Source of the DNA: JBMNGO01 sp050949885
GTDB lineage: Bacteria > Bacillota > Syntrophomonadia > Syntrophomonadales > Syntrophomonadaceae
DNA: 64,000 nt
Direction of reading: 5' to 3'
Assembly: GCA_050949885.1 (NCBI GenBank)
Contig: JBMNGO010000002.1
Coordinates: 372,001-436,000 of the forward strand
This document shows positions 1 to 8,322 of the stretch, piece by piece (the first letter of the stretch is position 1; each line of letters begins with the position of its first letter). A model generated the notes under the pieces. The model was not told the DNA's origin and ran no database searches. It saw only the letters and a program-made list of their open reading frames with translations. The translations under genes were made by a program, and so were the position numbers.

Positions 1-1
1 G

Positions 2-811
2 GAAAAAAAAGTGGCTGAACCTCGCCTGGAGGCAGAGATTTTGCTGGCCCGGGTGCTGGATAGCAGCCGGGTTTATCTTTATTCACACTTCGATAGACCA
101 GTTAACAGGGAAGAGCGAGAAAAATTCCGGGAATTTATTAAAAGAAGAGCCCGGGGGGAGCCAACCGCTTATATCGTTGGATCGAAAGAATTCATGTCCC
201 TGGACTTTCTGGTATCTGATGCTATATTGATCCCCCGGCCGGAAACCGAGCTCTTGGTAGAACAGGCTATTGCCCTGGCCCCAACCTTGGACCGTGGTAA
301 TCTCAGGATCTGTGACGTAGGTACCGGTTCAGGAGCTATTGCAATAAGTCTGGGGGTTTATCTTAAAGGAGCAAGTATTATTGCTATTGACAATTCTATA
401 GATGCTTTAGATATTGCCAGAAAAAATGCTACCAGGCATTCTGTAGAAATAGAGTTCTTGCAGGGAGATCTGCTGGAACCGGTAAAGGCAGGGAAACCCT
501 TTGATATGATCACAGCCAATCTGCCCTATATCTCACCAGAAGAGTTTGAACGCCTGGAGCCATCGGTGGCAAAATATGAACCGGTTTCTGCCTTGCTGGC
601 ACCCGGTGATGGATTAGATCTTTACAGGAGACTATTACCCCAGGCCATTAAGCTTCTAAAACCGGGGGGATATCTTCTTATGGAGATTGGCTATGAGCAG
701 GGAGCTGCAGCTCTGCAAATGTTTGACAGCCGGAGAGAGTTTGTTCGAGTTTATATGGAGCAAGATCTGGCAGGCCGAGACCGCCTGATAATAGCCCAAA
801 AGGAGCATTAG
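2..811 (+). CDS. prmC: Peptide chain release factor N5-glutamine methyltransferase PrmC (5' end outside the window)
   Basis: PrmC methylates the glutamine of the GGQ motif in release factors RF1 and RF2 using S-adenosylmethionine. The Rossmann glycine motif DVGTGSGAIA and the catalytic NLPY motif (NPPY in most members) are both present, followed by a typical C-terminal half. The reading frame is open to the window edge. Family members usually carry about 20 more residues before the PRLEAEILL segment, so the true start is probably upstream of base 1; the first in-window start codon is GTG at 11. Only 3 bases separate it from the next gene, so the two are co-transcribed. Confidence 0.93.
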   Translation, partial: EKKVAEPRLEAEILLARVLDSSRVYLYSHFDRPVNREEREKFREFIKRRARGEPTAYIVGSKEFMSLDFLVSDAILIPRPETELLVEQAIALAPTLDRGNLRICDVGTGSGAIAISLGVYLKGASIIAIDNSIDALDIARKNATRHSVEIEFLQGDLLEPVKAGKPFDMITANLPYISPEEFERLEPSVAKYEPVSALLAPGDGLDLYRRLLPQAIKLLKPGGYLLMEIGYEQGAAALQMFDSRREFVRVYMEQDLAGRDRLIIAQKEH

Positions 812-814
812 CCG

Positions 815-1795
815 TTGAACACAGTCTATTTGCGGTTGAATAGTGAATCACAAGACCAGCAGATGATCCAAAAGGCAGCTGATATTCTTTTATCAGGAGA
901 ACTGGTGGCGTTTCCTACGGAAACGGTATACGGGCTGGGAGCCTGTGCATTTTGCCGGGAAGCAGTGGATAAAATATTCCAGGTAAAACAAAGGCCTTAT
1001 GATAGCCCCTTGCTGGTTCATATAAGTAAAAAGGAACATGTAGCCCGTATTGCCAGGGAAATAAGTCCCGAGGCCCAGTTACTGATGGATAAATTTTGGC
1101 CGGGGCCCTTGTCCATTATTGTGGCAGCGCGTCCGGAAGTACCAGATGTGGTTAGAGGAGGAAAAGACCGGATAGGGTTGAGAATGCCTTCTCATCCGGT
1201 GGCTCTGGCATTAATTGACATAACGGGACCCCTGGCTGCCCCCAGTGCCAATCTGCATGGGCGTCCCAGCCCTGTTTCAGCAGATCATGTCCGGGATGAC
1301 CTGGATGGCAAGATTGCGGCGGTACTGGATGCCGGACCTGTGGGCCCCAGCCTGGAGTCCACCATTATTGACCTTTCTGTCCGGCCCTTTCAGGTATTGC
1401 GCCTGGGAGCGATTCCCGTGGAAGAAGTGCAGGAGGTTTTAAAAGAAGGAATAACCGTAAAAGAAAATAATAATATTAAATATCGGTTTAATATTAAATC
1501 CTATATCTCCCGGAGTATAGAAGATTTTAACCGCGAAATACAAGAACAACAGGCTATGCGCAAAAAGGTAGCAGTTGTTTATAATAATGCAGATAAACAA
1601 CATAATATAAACAGCGGCTCCATCAGGGAATATGAATTGGATCTAATGGGGCGTAATACCAGTATTTATTCCATATTAAGAGATGCGGAACAAGCTGGTA
1701 TGGACATAATTATTTTTGCTCCTTGGCCGGAAAACTTATCTGGTGTTGCCCGCTCAATGGCTGATAGGGTTTACCGGGCGGCCGGTAGGGAGTAA
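815..1795 (+). CDS. tsaC: L-threonylcarbamoyladenylate synthase (Sua5/YwlC type)
   Basis: This enzyme makes threonylcarbamoyl-AMP from threonine, bicarbonate and ATP, the first step of t6A37 modification in ANN-decoding tRNAs. The YrdC domain fills roughly residues 15-195, with the KQRPYDSPL nucleotide-binding segment and the PSANLHGRPSP signature. A further 120 residues form a short C-terminal Sua5 domain joined by an Asn/Lys-rich linker near residue 215, so this is a Sua5-type rather than minimal TsaC protein. The TTG start lies 3 bases after prmC. The order prmC, sua5, mntP, ywlE, rpiB, glyA is that of Bacillus subtilis. Confidence 0.92.
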   Translation: MNTVYLRLNSESQDQQMIQKAADILLSGELVAFPTETVYGLGACAFCREAVDKIFQVKQRPYDSPLLVHISKKEHVARIAREISPEAQLLMDKFWPGPLSIIVAARPEVPDVVRGGKDRIGLRMPSHPVALALIDITGPLAAPSANLHGRPSPVSADHVRDDLDGKIAAVLDAGPVGPSLESTIIDLSVRPFQVLRLGAIPVEEVQEVLKEGITVKENNNIKYRFNIKSYISRSIEDFNREIQEQQAMRKKVAVVYNNADKQHNINSGSIREYELDLMGRNTSIYSILRDAEQAGMDIIIFAPWPENLSGVARSMADRVYRAAGRE

Positions 1796-1827
1796 AAAAG
1801 CTGAATATTTAAAGGGAGACAGCCCTG

Positions 1828-2415
1828 ATGTATGAATCTTTATTGACTGTGCTGATTATTGCCGTAATACTTGGCCTGGATGCTTTTTCACTGGCTCTGG
1901 GCATGAGTCTAAAGGGCGTTTCCCGGGATTTTGAATTTAAATTTACTGGGATAGTGGGAATTCTACATATACTGATGCCCCTGGTGGGATTGCGGTTGGG
2001 CATGGCAGCCGGGAAAGTTTTGGGTATTTGGGCAGGCAGGATTGGTGCCCTGATTCTTATTTACATCGCTGTAGATTTGTTGGTAAAGGGGTTTAGACAG
2101 ACCCGGCCCCAGACCGTCAAATTTCAGGAGGGACGTAAGGAACTTTTCCCCGAGCCAACCCTTCCTGAAGAAGGGTTCAAAGGCTCCCTGGTGCTTGGTG
2201 TATCCGTCAGCATGGATGCACTGACGGTGGGATTTAGTCTAGGTACATTTAATATGCCCATAATGTTAACATCCGTTATTATGGGTTTTGTTGCTGGAAT
2301 TATGACGTTTTTGGGATTTTGGGGCGGACGGGCCTTTAGTCAACTGGTTGGTATTTACGCCCAGATTATTGGGGGGGTTATCCTGTTTGCCCTGGCTATT
2401 AAGCTTGCTATATAG
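1828..2415 (+). CDS. mntP: Manganese efflux pump MntP family membrane protein
   Basis: A 195-residue protein with about six hydrophobic segments in two repeats of three. Each repeat begins with an acidic Asp-bearing helix motif (GLDAFSLALGMSL and VSMDALTVGFSLG), as in MntP/YwlD exporters, where the aspartates are needed for Mn2+ efflux. A charged loop of about 25 residues joins the halves. The ATG follows an AAGGGAGA site at good distance. The place between sua5 and ywlE matches ywlD of Bacillus. The related sporulation protein YtaF is the main alternative, but gene order favours MntP. Confidence 0.8.
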   Translation: MYESLLTVLIIAVILGLDAFSLALGMSLKGVSRDFEFKFTGIVGILHILMPLVGLRLGMAAGKVLGIWAGRIGALILIYIAVDLLVKGFRQTRPQTVKFQEGRKELFPEPTLPEEGFKGSLVLGVSVSMDALTVGFSLGTFNMPIMLTSVIMGFVAGIMTFLGFWGGRAFSQLVGIYAQIIGGVILFALAIKLAI

Positions 2416-2429
2416 AAAGGGGGGAAGGC

Positions 2430-2906
2430 TTGGTGGGTAAAGTGGTATTACTGGTTTGTTCCGGGAACACCTGTAGGAGTCCCATGGCTGAGGCTCTTCT
2501 CAAGATAGCTTTGCAAGAGGAAGCCAAGGAGTCGGATTATCAAATTTTCTCAGCGGGTCTTTTTACCTGGGATGGTTTTTCCGCCTCCCCGGAAGCTGCA
2601 GAAGTAATGTTAAGAGAAGGCATCGATATTACTTCTCACCGGTCCCAGCAGGTGAATGAAAAATTGGTGGAACAGGCCAGCCTGATCCTTACCATGACTG
2701 AGGCCCATCGTAAGCAGTTGCTGGATCGTTTCCCCGAACAAGGCGATAAAATTTTTACTATTAAAGACTTTGCCCAAGGCCATCCGGGGGATATTCTGGA
2801 TCCCTTCGGTAAGGGCATAGAAGCTTATACGGAATGCTATAAACAGCTCAAATCACTGATGGGAAATATAGTAGCAAGACTTTGGGAAAAAGAATCAGGG
2901 GTGTAA
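2430..2906 (+). CDS. ywlE: Low-molecular-weight protein arginine phosphatase YwlE
   Basis: The N-terminal phosphatase loop CSGNTCRSPMAE carries the CX5R signature. The Thr inside it (GNTCR) is the residue that in Bacillus YwlE selects phosphoarginine over phosphotyrosine. The general-acid segment ILDPFGKG is present near the C-terminus. The protein would oppose McsB-type arginine kinases in protein quality control; no such kinase is in the window. Start is TTG 2430, or GTG 2433 directly after it, both behind AAAGGGGGGAAGG. 158 residues, normal for the family. Confidence 0.88.
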   Translation: MVGKVVLLVCSGNTCRSPMAEALLKIALQEEAKESDYQIFSAGLFTWDGFSASPEAAEVMLREGIDITSHRSQQVNEKLVEQASLILTMTEAHRKQLLDRFPEQGDKIFTIKDFAQGHPGDILDPFGKGIEAYTECYKQLKSLMGNIVARLWEKESGV

Positions 2907-2908
2907 AT

Positions 2909-3349
2909 ATGAAGGTGGCTATTGGCTGTGATCATGCCGGGTTTGAGTTAAAGCAGAAAATGACTGATATGCTGCAGAAGGAAGGATATGCAGTAATTGA
3001 TTGCGGCACTTTCAGTCTTGATTCGGTAGACTATCCTGATATTGCAGAAACTGTTGCAGCCAGGGTTCTGCAGGATAAAATCCCAGGAATATTAATATGC
3101 GGTACAGGTATTGGGATTTCTATTGCGGCCAATAAGATTCCCGGCATAAGGGCGGCTGTTTGCAACTGCTCCTTTACGGCCCGGCTGGCCAGAGAGCATA
3201 ATGATGCTAATATTTTGGCTATAGGTGCCCGGGTGATTGGCCCGGGTCTGGCAGAAGAAATAATAAAAAAGTTTCTAACTACACAGTTTCTAGAAGGTAG
3301 GCACCGGGTGAGGGTAGAAAAAATTAAGCGGTTGGAAAATAACCTGTAA
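2909..3349 (+). CDS. rpiB: Ribose-5-phosphate isomerase B
   Basis: RpiB interconverts ribose 5-phosphate and ribulose 5-phosphate in the non-oxidative pentose phosphate pathway. The N-terminal GCDHAGFELK and the active-site ICGTGIGISIAANK segment with the catalytic Cys are intact. The ATG at 2909 is chosen because the family begins MK(V/I)A(I/L)GCDHAG and an ATCAGGGG site precedes it; the frame is open further upstream into ywlE but that part has no family resemblance. Two bases separate it from the ywlE stop. Confidence 0.95.
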   Translation: MKVAIGCDHAGFELKQKMTDMLQKEGYAVIDCGTFSLDSVDYPDIAETVAARVLQDKIPGILICGTGIGISIAANKIPGIRAAVCNCSFTARLAREHNDANILAIGARVIGPGLAEEIIKKFLTTQFLEGRHRVRVEKIKRLENNL

Positions 3350-3364
3350 AGGGGAGTTATTACT

Positions 3365-4615
3365 GTGGATTATATTGAAAAGTATGTTAGGCCGGTTGAT
3401 CCTGAAGTAGCTCTGGCCATCAGGCAAGAAGAATATCGCCAGAACAACAAATTGGAACTAATTGCCTCAGAAAATTTTGTATCCCGTGCGGTAATGGCTG
3501 CACAAGGGTGTGTAATGACTAATAAATATGCTGAAGGTTACCCGGGCAAGAGATACTATGGCGGCTGTGAAAACGTGGATATAGTAGAAGAACTGGGCAG
3601 GGAAAGGCTGAAAAAACTCTTTGGCAGCGAACATGCCAATATACAGCCACACTCAGGAGCCCAAGCCAATACAGCGGTGTATTTTGCTGCCGTTCAGCCT
3701 GGGGACACTATAATGGGCATGAATTTAAGCCACGGGGGACACCTAACTCATGGCAGCAGGGTTAATATTTCCGGGAAATATTTTAATTTTGTAGAATACG
3801 GGGTAAGCCCTGATTCTGAAACCATTGATTATGATGAATTGATGGAAATAGCCCTAAAAGCTCATCCCAAGCTAATAGTTGCCGGGGCCAGCGCCTATCC
3901 CAGAATAATTGATTTTAGAAGATTTAGGGAAATTGCAGATGAAGTAGGAGCATTGCTTTTTGTAGATATGGCCCATATTGCAGGATTAGTAGCTGCCGGA
4001 ATTCACCCTAGCCCGGTCCCCTATGCTGATTTTGTTACATCAACTACCCATAAAACTCTGCGGGGACCTAGAGGAGGTTTTATACTGTGCAAGGAGGAAT
4101 GGGCACGGAAAATCGATAGTGCTGTTTTTCCAGGGATTCAGGGAGGCCCATTAATGCATGTAATTGCTGCCAAAGCAGTATGTTTTAAAGAAGCTCTGAG
4201 CGAAGACTTTAAGAAATACCAGCATAATATAGTGGCCAATGCCAGAACTCTGGCTGCTGAGCTAGTTGCCCAGGGACTGCGGCTGGTTTCCGGGGGAACC
4301 GATAATCACCTGATGCTGGTGGATGTACGACCCAAGAAGCTTACTGGCAAGGAAGCTGAAGCAGTTCTGGAATCGGTTAATATTACGGTGAATAAGAACG
4401 GGATTCCATTTGACCCGGAGAAGCCGGCCGTTACCAGCGGGATCAGGATTGGCACTCCGGCTTTGACCAGTCGGGGCATGAACCAGGAGGATATGAAGGC
4501 AGTTGCCCGGGCCATAGTCTTGGCTTTGGATAATCCGCAAAATAACGAGAAACTGGATGAAGCCCGGGAAATAGTTAAAGGGCTTTGTTTAAAGTACCCT
4601 CTGTACCAGGAGTAG
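3365..4615 (+). CDS. glyA: Serine hydroxymethyltransferase
   Basis: GlyA converts serine and tetrahydrofolate to glycine and 5,10-methylene-tetrahydrofolate, the main source of one-carbon units, including the methylene donor for the ThyX encoded at 16014. The full 416-residue fold is present, with the PLP lysine in TSTTHKTLRGPRGG and the LIASENF N-terminal motif. GTG start 11 nt after GGGGAG. It is the last but one gene of the plus-strand run and sits 9 bases before the dCMP deaminase gene. Confidence 0.97.
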   Translation: MDYIEKYVRPVDPEVALAIRQEEYRQNNKLELIASENFVSRAVMAAQGCVMTNKYAEGYPGKRYYGGCENVDIVEELGRERLKKLFGSEHANIQPHSGAQANTAVYFAAVQPGDTIMGMNLSHGGHLTHGSRVNISGKYFNFVEYGVSPDSETIDYDELMEIALKAHPKLIVAGASAYPRIIDFRRFREIADEVGALLFVDMAHIAGLVAAGIHPSPVPYADFVTSTTHKTLRGPRGGFILCKEEWARKIDSAVFPGIQGGPLMHVIAAKAVCFKEALSEDFKKYQHNIVANARTLAAELVAQGLRLVSGGTDNHLMLVDVRPKKLTGKEAEAVLESVNITVNKNGIPFDPEKPAVTSGIRIGTPALTSRGMNQEDMKAVARAIVLALDNPQNNEKLDEAREIVKGLCLKYPLYQE

Positions 4616-4624
4616 TATGGATTA

Positions 4625-5113
4625 ATGGACACTGATAGAAAACTGCTGCGCCCCTCCTGGGATGATTATTTCCTGGAGGTGGCCAACCTGGTAGCCAGCC
4701 GTTCCACCTGTCTCAGAAGGCAGGTAGGGGCTGTTCTGGTGAAAAACGAAAGGATTATTTCCACCGGTTATAATGGGGCCCCCAAAGGATTAAGGCACTG
4801 TTTCGATCTGGGGTGCTTGCGGGAGGAAAAAAATATTCCTTCCGGGCACCGGTATGAATTGTGCAGAGGGGTGCACGCGGAACAGAATGTCATAATCAAT
4901 GCAGCTTTTTATGGGGTTGCTACCGAAGGAGCGGTTCTCTACTGTAATCACCAGCCCTGTATAATATGTGCCCGGATGATAATAAATGCCGGGATTATAA
5001 AAGTGGTTCACCAGGGAAGATTTTCTGACCGTTTAGCAGAAGAGTTCCTATTAGAGGCAGGAATAACCCTGATCAAGAACCAGCCTGGTCAAAGTCCTGG
5101 AACAGGCGGCTAG
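4625..5113 (+). CDS. comEB: Deoxycytidylate (dCMP) deaminase, ComEB type
   Basis: Deaminates dCMP to dUMP, the substrate of thymidylate synthase. The zinc site is complete: the HAE motif in GVHAEQNVI and the second cluster PCIICARMI (PCxxC). The N-terminal WDDYFLEVANLVASRSTC is typical of the family. 162 residues. The last 41 bases lie over the end of the oppositely oriented dCTP deaminase gene, so the two tails are convergent and overlapping. Shared operon with glyA is likely from the 9-base gap. Confidence 0.93.
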   Translation: MDTDRKLLRPSWDDYFLEVANLVASRSTCLRRQVGAVLVKNERIISTGYNGAPKGLRHCFDLGCLREEKNIPSGHRYELCRGVHAEQNVIINAAFYGVATEGAVLYCNHQPCIICARMIINAGIIKVVHQGRFSDRLAEEFLLEAGITLIKNQPGQSPGTGG

Positions 5114-5603
5114 TTTGAATATCCTTGCTGTCCTGGTACTTTTTGCTGGAATACTTGTCAAAATCGCCTTGGATAACGTGATAATAAATCTGACATATCT
5201 CAACCAGGGGGTAAATACGTATGGGCTGGATGCAATGAATTTCCAGGGTCCAGAAGCCATGAAAACCAACATCTCCGAAACCTGCAGTTACATGGACAAA
5301 AAGCCCTAAGCGCCCCACCGAGGAACGTCCTTCCAGCATGGGAATATAGTTGTCGGTTCGAGTATACTCATAGGTTCTGCCCAGGTAGAGCCTGCCCGGT
5401 TCCAGAACCAAACCTTCCGGAGGAATTACCAGCCGGGTGGACGGATTATCTTTTTTCATATCAAGCATAGCATCCTGATAAACAATAAGCTCATTATGAA
5501 GCCTTAAATTATAGCTGTTAGGGTTTAGCTGCTTTTCATTAAAAGGCTCAATCCATATTTCTTTGCCCATTTTACGTTTAATTTCTTTGCCGGATAATAT
5601 CAC
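5073..5603 (-). CDS. dcd: dCTP deaminase
   Basis: Converts dCTP to dUTP (bifunctional members also hydrolyse dUTP to dUMP; I cannot tell which applies here). The core GRSSVGRLGLFVHVTAGF and the GFHGFWTLEI segment with the catalytic Glu are recognisable, and SYNLRL near residue 35 is the usual N-terminal motif. GTG start preceded by AAAAGGAGA. It lies 29 bases behind birA on the same strand, so the two probably form a small minus-strand operon. 176 residues, normal length. The C-terminus overlaps the dCMP deaminase gene by 41 bases. Confidence 0.92.
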   Translation of the reverse strand: MILSGKEIKRKMGKEIWIEPFNEKQLNPNSYNLRLHNELIVYQDAMLDMKKDNPSTRLVIPPEGLVLEPGRLYLGRTYEYTRTDNYIPMLEGRSSVGRLGLFVHVTAGFGDVGFHGFWTLEIHCIQPIRIYPLVEICQIYYHVIQGDFDKYSSKKYQDSKDIQTSRLFQDFDQAGS

Positions 5604-5632
5604 TTCTATTTCTCCTTTTGTAAATTTGTAAA

Positions 5633-6511
5633 TTAATGATCGATAATATTAGCGGTGCCGATAGTCACATCACCAGCCAGGAACTCTTCCTGGCGGCCAT
5701 CAGGAAACTGCACAATCAGACCGCCGGTCTGGCTGATGTCTACCGCCTTCCCTTCTACCGTATCTCCTTTTCCTTCGGATTTGGTTATCTTGACTGTGCG
5801 CCCGATGGTAATATTGGCATTTAACCACTCCTGCCGCAAGTAGGGATACCCATGTTTTAAAAAGTTTATATAATGCCTGTCCAGGGCAGTCAAAAGGGCC
5901 TTTACCAATTGTAAACGGCAAACTTCCTGCCCCGCCGCTATTTTAAGCGAGATGGCAGTATCCTTTAGTTCTGCCGGAAAGCCAGCATAATCCATGTTTA
6001 CATTTATTCCTATTCCCACCACAACAAAGCCGGAATTACCTTTATTGGCCAATTTGCTTTCGGCCAGAATTCCGCACACTTTTTTTCCATTGATTAATAT
6101 ATCGTTGGGCCACTTGATGCCTGAACGGCAGTGAGCCACAGCCTCTATAGCTTCGTTAACGGCAACTCCGGAAAGGAGTGTCAACTGGGGAATATGAGCG
6201 GGTTCCATGGGCGGCCGGAACACCAGCGACAAAAACAGGCCGGCCGAAGGAGGGGACAACCAGTTGCGTTTTAATCTCCCTTTGCCTGCTGACTGTTCTT
6301 CACTGATTACTATGGTTCCTTCCGGAACCCCTGCATCAGCCAGTTGATAAGCTATATTATTGGTGGAATCCACCTTTTTATAGTGATATACGTATTCGTT
6401 AAGCAATCTGGATTCCCCAGGTTTATCAGTTACGGCCTGGGGGTTGCCCCATAAGGAGCCGGTTATATATTTTTGAAAATCCTGTTGATTTAGGATGTTT
6501 TTTAAAAGCAT
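5633..6511 (-). CDS. birA: Biotin--[biotin carboxyl carrier protein] ligase, without DNA-binding domain
   Basis: Activates biotin as biotinyl-AMP and transfers it to the lysine of biotin carrier domains. The biotin-loop motif GKGRLKRNW, the KWPNDILI core and a C-terminal SH3-like domain (about residues 240-290) are present. Only about 40 poorly conserved residues precede the catalytic domain, against 60-80 in the repressor-type BirA, and no helix-turn-helix is visible, so this is read as a monofunctional class I ligase. It is divergent from the gamma/beta subunit genes of a biotin-dependent Na+ decarboxylase, a natural client system. ATG start behind GAAAGGAAAA. Confidence 0.9.
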   Translation of the reverse strand: MLLKNILNQQDFQKYITGSLWGNPQAVTDKPGESRLLNEYVYHYKKVDSTNNIAYQLADAGVPEGTIVISEEQSAGKGRLKRNWLSPPSAGLFLSLVFRPPMEPAHIPQLTLLSGVAVNEAIEAVAHCRSGIKWPNDILINGKKVCGILAESKLANKGNSGFVVVGIGINVNMDYAGFPAELKDTAISLKIAAGQEVCRLQLVKALLTALDRHYINFLKHGYPYLRQEWLNANITIGRTVKITKSEGKGDTVEGKAVDISQTGGLIVQFPDGRQEEFLAGDVTIGTANIIDH

Positions 6512-6728
6512 TCTAGTTTTCCTTTCTTTATAATAATAATATAATTAAAGTACACATAAGGAAATCCGTTTATATGACAAGTATGGGACAGATTACCATT
6601 TAATAACCTGCCCAATTATGTTTTAATAAAGAGAAGCAAAACACCTTGGTGCTCTAAAAAACCGTGAATACGTGTCTTTGCGAGTTCGTGGGTACAATAA
6701 ATATTTTAGATATTTTTTGACAAATCAG

Positions 6729-6760
6729 AAGGAATTTCACCTTTATCGTCGAAATTCCTT
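6729..6760 (+). repeat. Perfect 10-bp inverted repeat with 12-base loop
   Basis: AAGGAATTTC at 6729-6738 pairs exactly with GAAATTCCTT at 6751-6760; the loop contains TTTATCGTC. The 3' arm is entered by CGTCGAA, one mismatch from the Spo0A box TGTCGAA, and the sequence before the 5' arm, TTTGACA, is also one mismatch from its complement. It is followed by TTGAGAGG, not by a T run, so it is not a standard terminator. An operator or RNA leader element is possible. Confidence 0.5.
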
Positions 6761-6830
6761 TTGAGAGGGTAAATCAAATATCCTTTACAATGCCAAACTT
6801 GTTTTATATTTCGAGGGTTTTGATTAAAAT

Positions 6831-6852
6831 CCTGCCGGAGGCAGGAGTTTTC
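6831..6852 (+). terminator. Possible intrinsic terminator or leader hairpin
   Basis: CCTGCC at 6831-6836 and GGCAGG at 6840-6845 form a six-base stem around a three-base loop, followed by AGTTTTCTT. The T run is interrupted and no gene ends just upstream, so premature termination in the leader of the decarboxylase genes is as likely as simple termination. Confidence 0.35.
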
Positions 6853-6981
6853 TTGCTCATGTAAAATCATTATAAACGGCAAGGTTTTTTATTGGCTTTT
6901 TTTGTGCAAAAAGCCGTAAATAGTTTGGCGGTTTGATCATCGCAAAGGATACAGGTACAGTAGCGGAAAGGAGGGAGTAAT

Positions 6982-7134
6982 ATGGCAAGCCCGTTAGAGG
7001 TATTTGTAGCCGGGGTAACCGGAGTATTTGTAGTAATGATATTTCTCCAAATATTTATTCAGATCACATCAAAAGTAGCTATTGCGATTGAGAACAAAGG
7101 CAAAGAAAAGCAAAACGTTTCGGCCAAGGAATAA
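6982..7134 (+). CDS. Small membrane protein, gamma-like subunit of the adjacent Na+-translocating decarboxylase
   Basis: A 50-residue protein with one hydrophobic helix (about residues 8-30) followed by a charged, Lys/Glu-rich tail. This is the layout of OadG/MmdD-type gamma or delta subunits, which anchor the carboxyltransferase to the membrane beta subunit. The ATG follows GGAAAGGAGGGAG at ideal spacing and the beta subunit gene starts 40 bases downstream. The assignment comes from size, topology and position; the sequence alone is too short to be decisive, and the proline/alanine linker of longer gamma subunits is missing. Confidence 0.65.
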   Translation: MASPLEVFVAGVTGVFVVMIFLQIFIQITSKVAIAIENKGKEKQNVSAKE

Positions 7135-7174
7135 TTTCTAGTATTTTAAAATTCTAAAGAGGGAGTTAGGAATA

Positions 7175-8290
7175 ATGGAGTTAATCACAGATGTTCTGTT
7201 TTCAATGGGATTCTTGTCCTTAACCTGGGGACAGGTAGTCATGTGGATTATAGCAGGAACCTTGATTTATCTTGCTATTGCCAAGCAGTTCGAACCACTG
7301 CTTTTGTTACCCATAGGTTTTGGTATTCTTTTGGCTAATATACCGCTTACCACCTTAATGGCAGAAGGCCATGGCCTGATCTGGAGACTGTACCATTACG
7401 GTTTGGAATGGGAAGTAATCCCTCCATTAATCTTTATGGGTTTGGGTGCCATGACCGACTTTGGACCGGTTATTGCCAATCCTAAGACCCTGCTGCTGGG
7501 TGCCGGAGCTCAGGTAGGTGTTTATCTGACTTTCTTCTGTGCTATATTACTTGGTTTTGATGTATTTGAAGCATCCGTTATCGGGATTATTGCAGGTGCT
7601 GACGGCCCCACCACCATTTACCTGGCTGCCAAGCTGGCACCGCATATGATGGGGGTCTGTGCTGTGGCAGCCTATTCCTACATGGCTATGGTGCCATTGA
7701 TTCAGCCCCCGATCATGAAACTTATGACAAGTGAAAACGAACGTAAAATTGTTATGAAGTCCTTAAGACCGGTAGGAAAACTGGAAAAAATATTCTTCCC
7801 CATCGTTGCTATGATGTTAATATGCTTGGCTGTTCCCGACTCTGCACCTTTGATGGGCATGTTAATGCTGGGCAACCTTTTCCGTGAATCGGGGGTTGTG
7901 GCTCGTCTGTCCAATGCAGCGCAAAATGAGTTAATGAATATTATTACCATATTCCTGGGGGTATCTGTTGGTGCTACCATGCCTGCAGAAACTTTCCTTA
8001 GTTTCGATGTCATCTATGTATTTATCTTGGGATGTGCCGCTTTCATGCTGGCAACTGCTTCCGGTTTGGCTTTGGCCAAGATTATGAACCTGTTCCTGAA
8101 GGAAAAGATCAATCCCCTTATCGGAGCAGCCGGAGTTTCCGCAGTTCCTATGGCGGCCCGGGTTGTGCACAAAGTCGGTTCTGAAGCTAACCGCCGGAAC
8201 TACTTGCTGATGCACGCTATGGGACCTAACGTAGCGGGTGTTATCGGAACAGCTGTTGCCGCTGGTATGTTTATCAGCGTATTGAAGTAG
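7175..8290 (+). CDS. oadB: Sodium ion-translocating decarboxylase, beta subunit
   Basis: Integral membrane subunit that couples decarboxylation of carboxybiotin to export of Na+, as in oxaloacetate, methylmalonyl-CoA and glutaconyl-CoA decarboxylases. About ten hydrophobic segments; family blocks include GAMTDFGPVIANPKTLLLGA with the essential Asp, GADGPTTIY, and the C-terminal GAAGVSAVPMAARVVHKVG. 371 residues, normal. Start ATG behind AAAGAGGGAG. No alpha (carboxyltransferase) or biotin carrier gene lies nearby, so the substrate cannot be told from this window. A strong terminator follows at 8323. Confidence 0.92.
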   Translation: MELITDVLFSMGFLSLTWGQVVMWIIAGTLIYLAIAKQFEPLLLLPIGFGILLANIPLTTLMAEGHGLIWRLYHYGLEWEVIPPLIFMGLGAMTDFGPVIANPKTLLLGAGAQVGVYLTFFCAILLGFDVFEASVIGIIAGADGPTTIYLAAKLAPHMMGVCAVAAYSYMAMVPLIQPPIMKLMTSENERKIVMKSLRPVGKLEKIFFPIVAMMLICLAVPDSAPLMGMLMLGNLFRESGVVARLSNAAQNELMNIITIFLGVSVGATMPAETFLSFDVIYVFILGCAAFMLATASGLALAKIMNLFLKEKINPLIGAAGVSAVPMAARVVHKVGSEANRRNYLLMHAMGPNVAGVIGTAVAAGMFISVLK

Positions 8291-8322
8291 TTCCAAGGGC
8301 TTAATAAAATAGACTTACAATA

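Larger units (their letters stand above)
6512..6981. other. 470-base divergent intergenic region between birA and the decarboxylase genes
   Basis: No open reading frame of note. It must hold the minus-strand promoter of birA and the plus-strand promoter of the decarboxylase subunits, but I cannot assign either with confidence. It contains a perfect inverted repeat (6729-6760), a compact GC hairpin (6831-6845) and a T-rich hairpin GGCTTTTT/AAAAAGCC (6894-6915). A TTGACA hexamer at about 6717 lies just upstream of the first repeat. Confidence 0.5.

Noticed and set aside
4262..4632. Two overlapping open frames of 92 and 108 codons on the minus strand over the end of glyA
   Set aside because: They mirror the codon pattern of glyA, have no ribosome-binding site or family features, and overlap each other.
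5115..5309. 64-codon plus-strand frame after the dCMP deaminase gene
   Set aside because: Fully inside dcd on the other strand, with no ribosome-binding site; a shadow of that gene.
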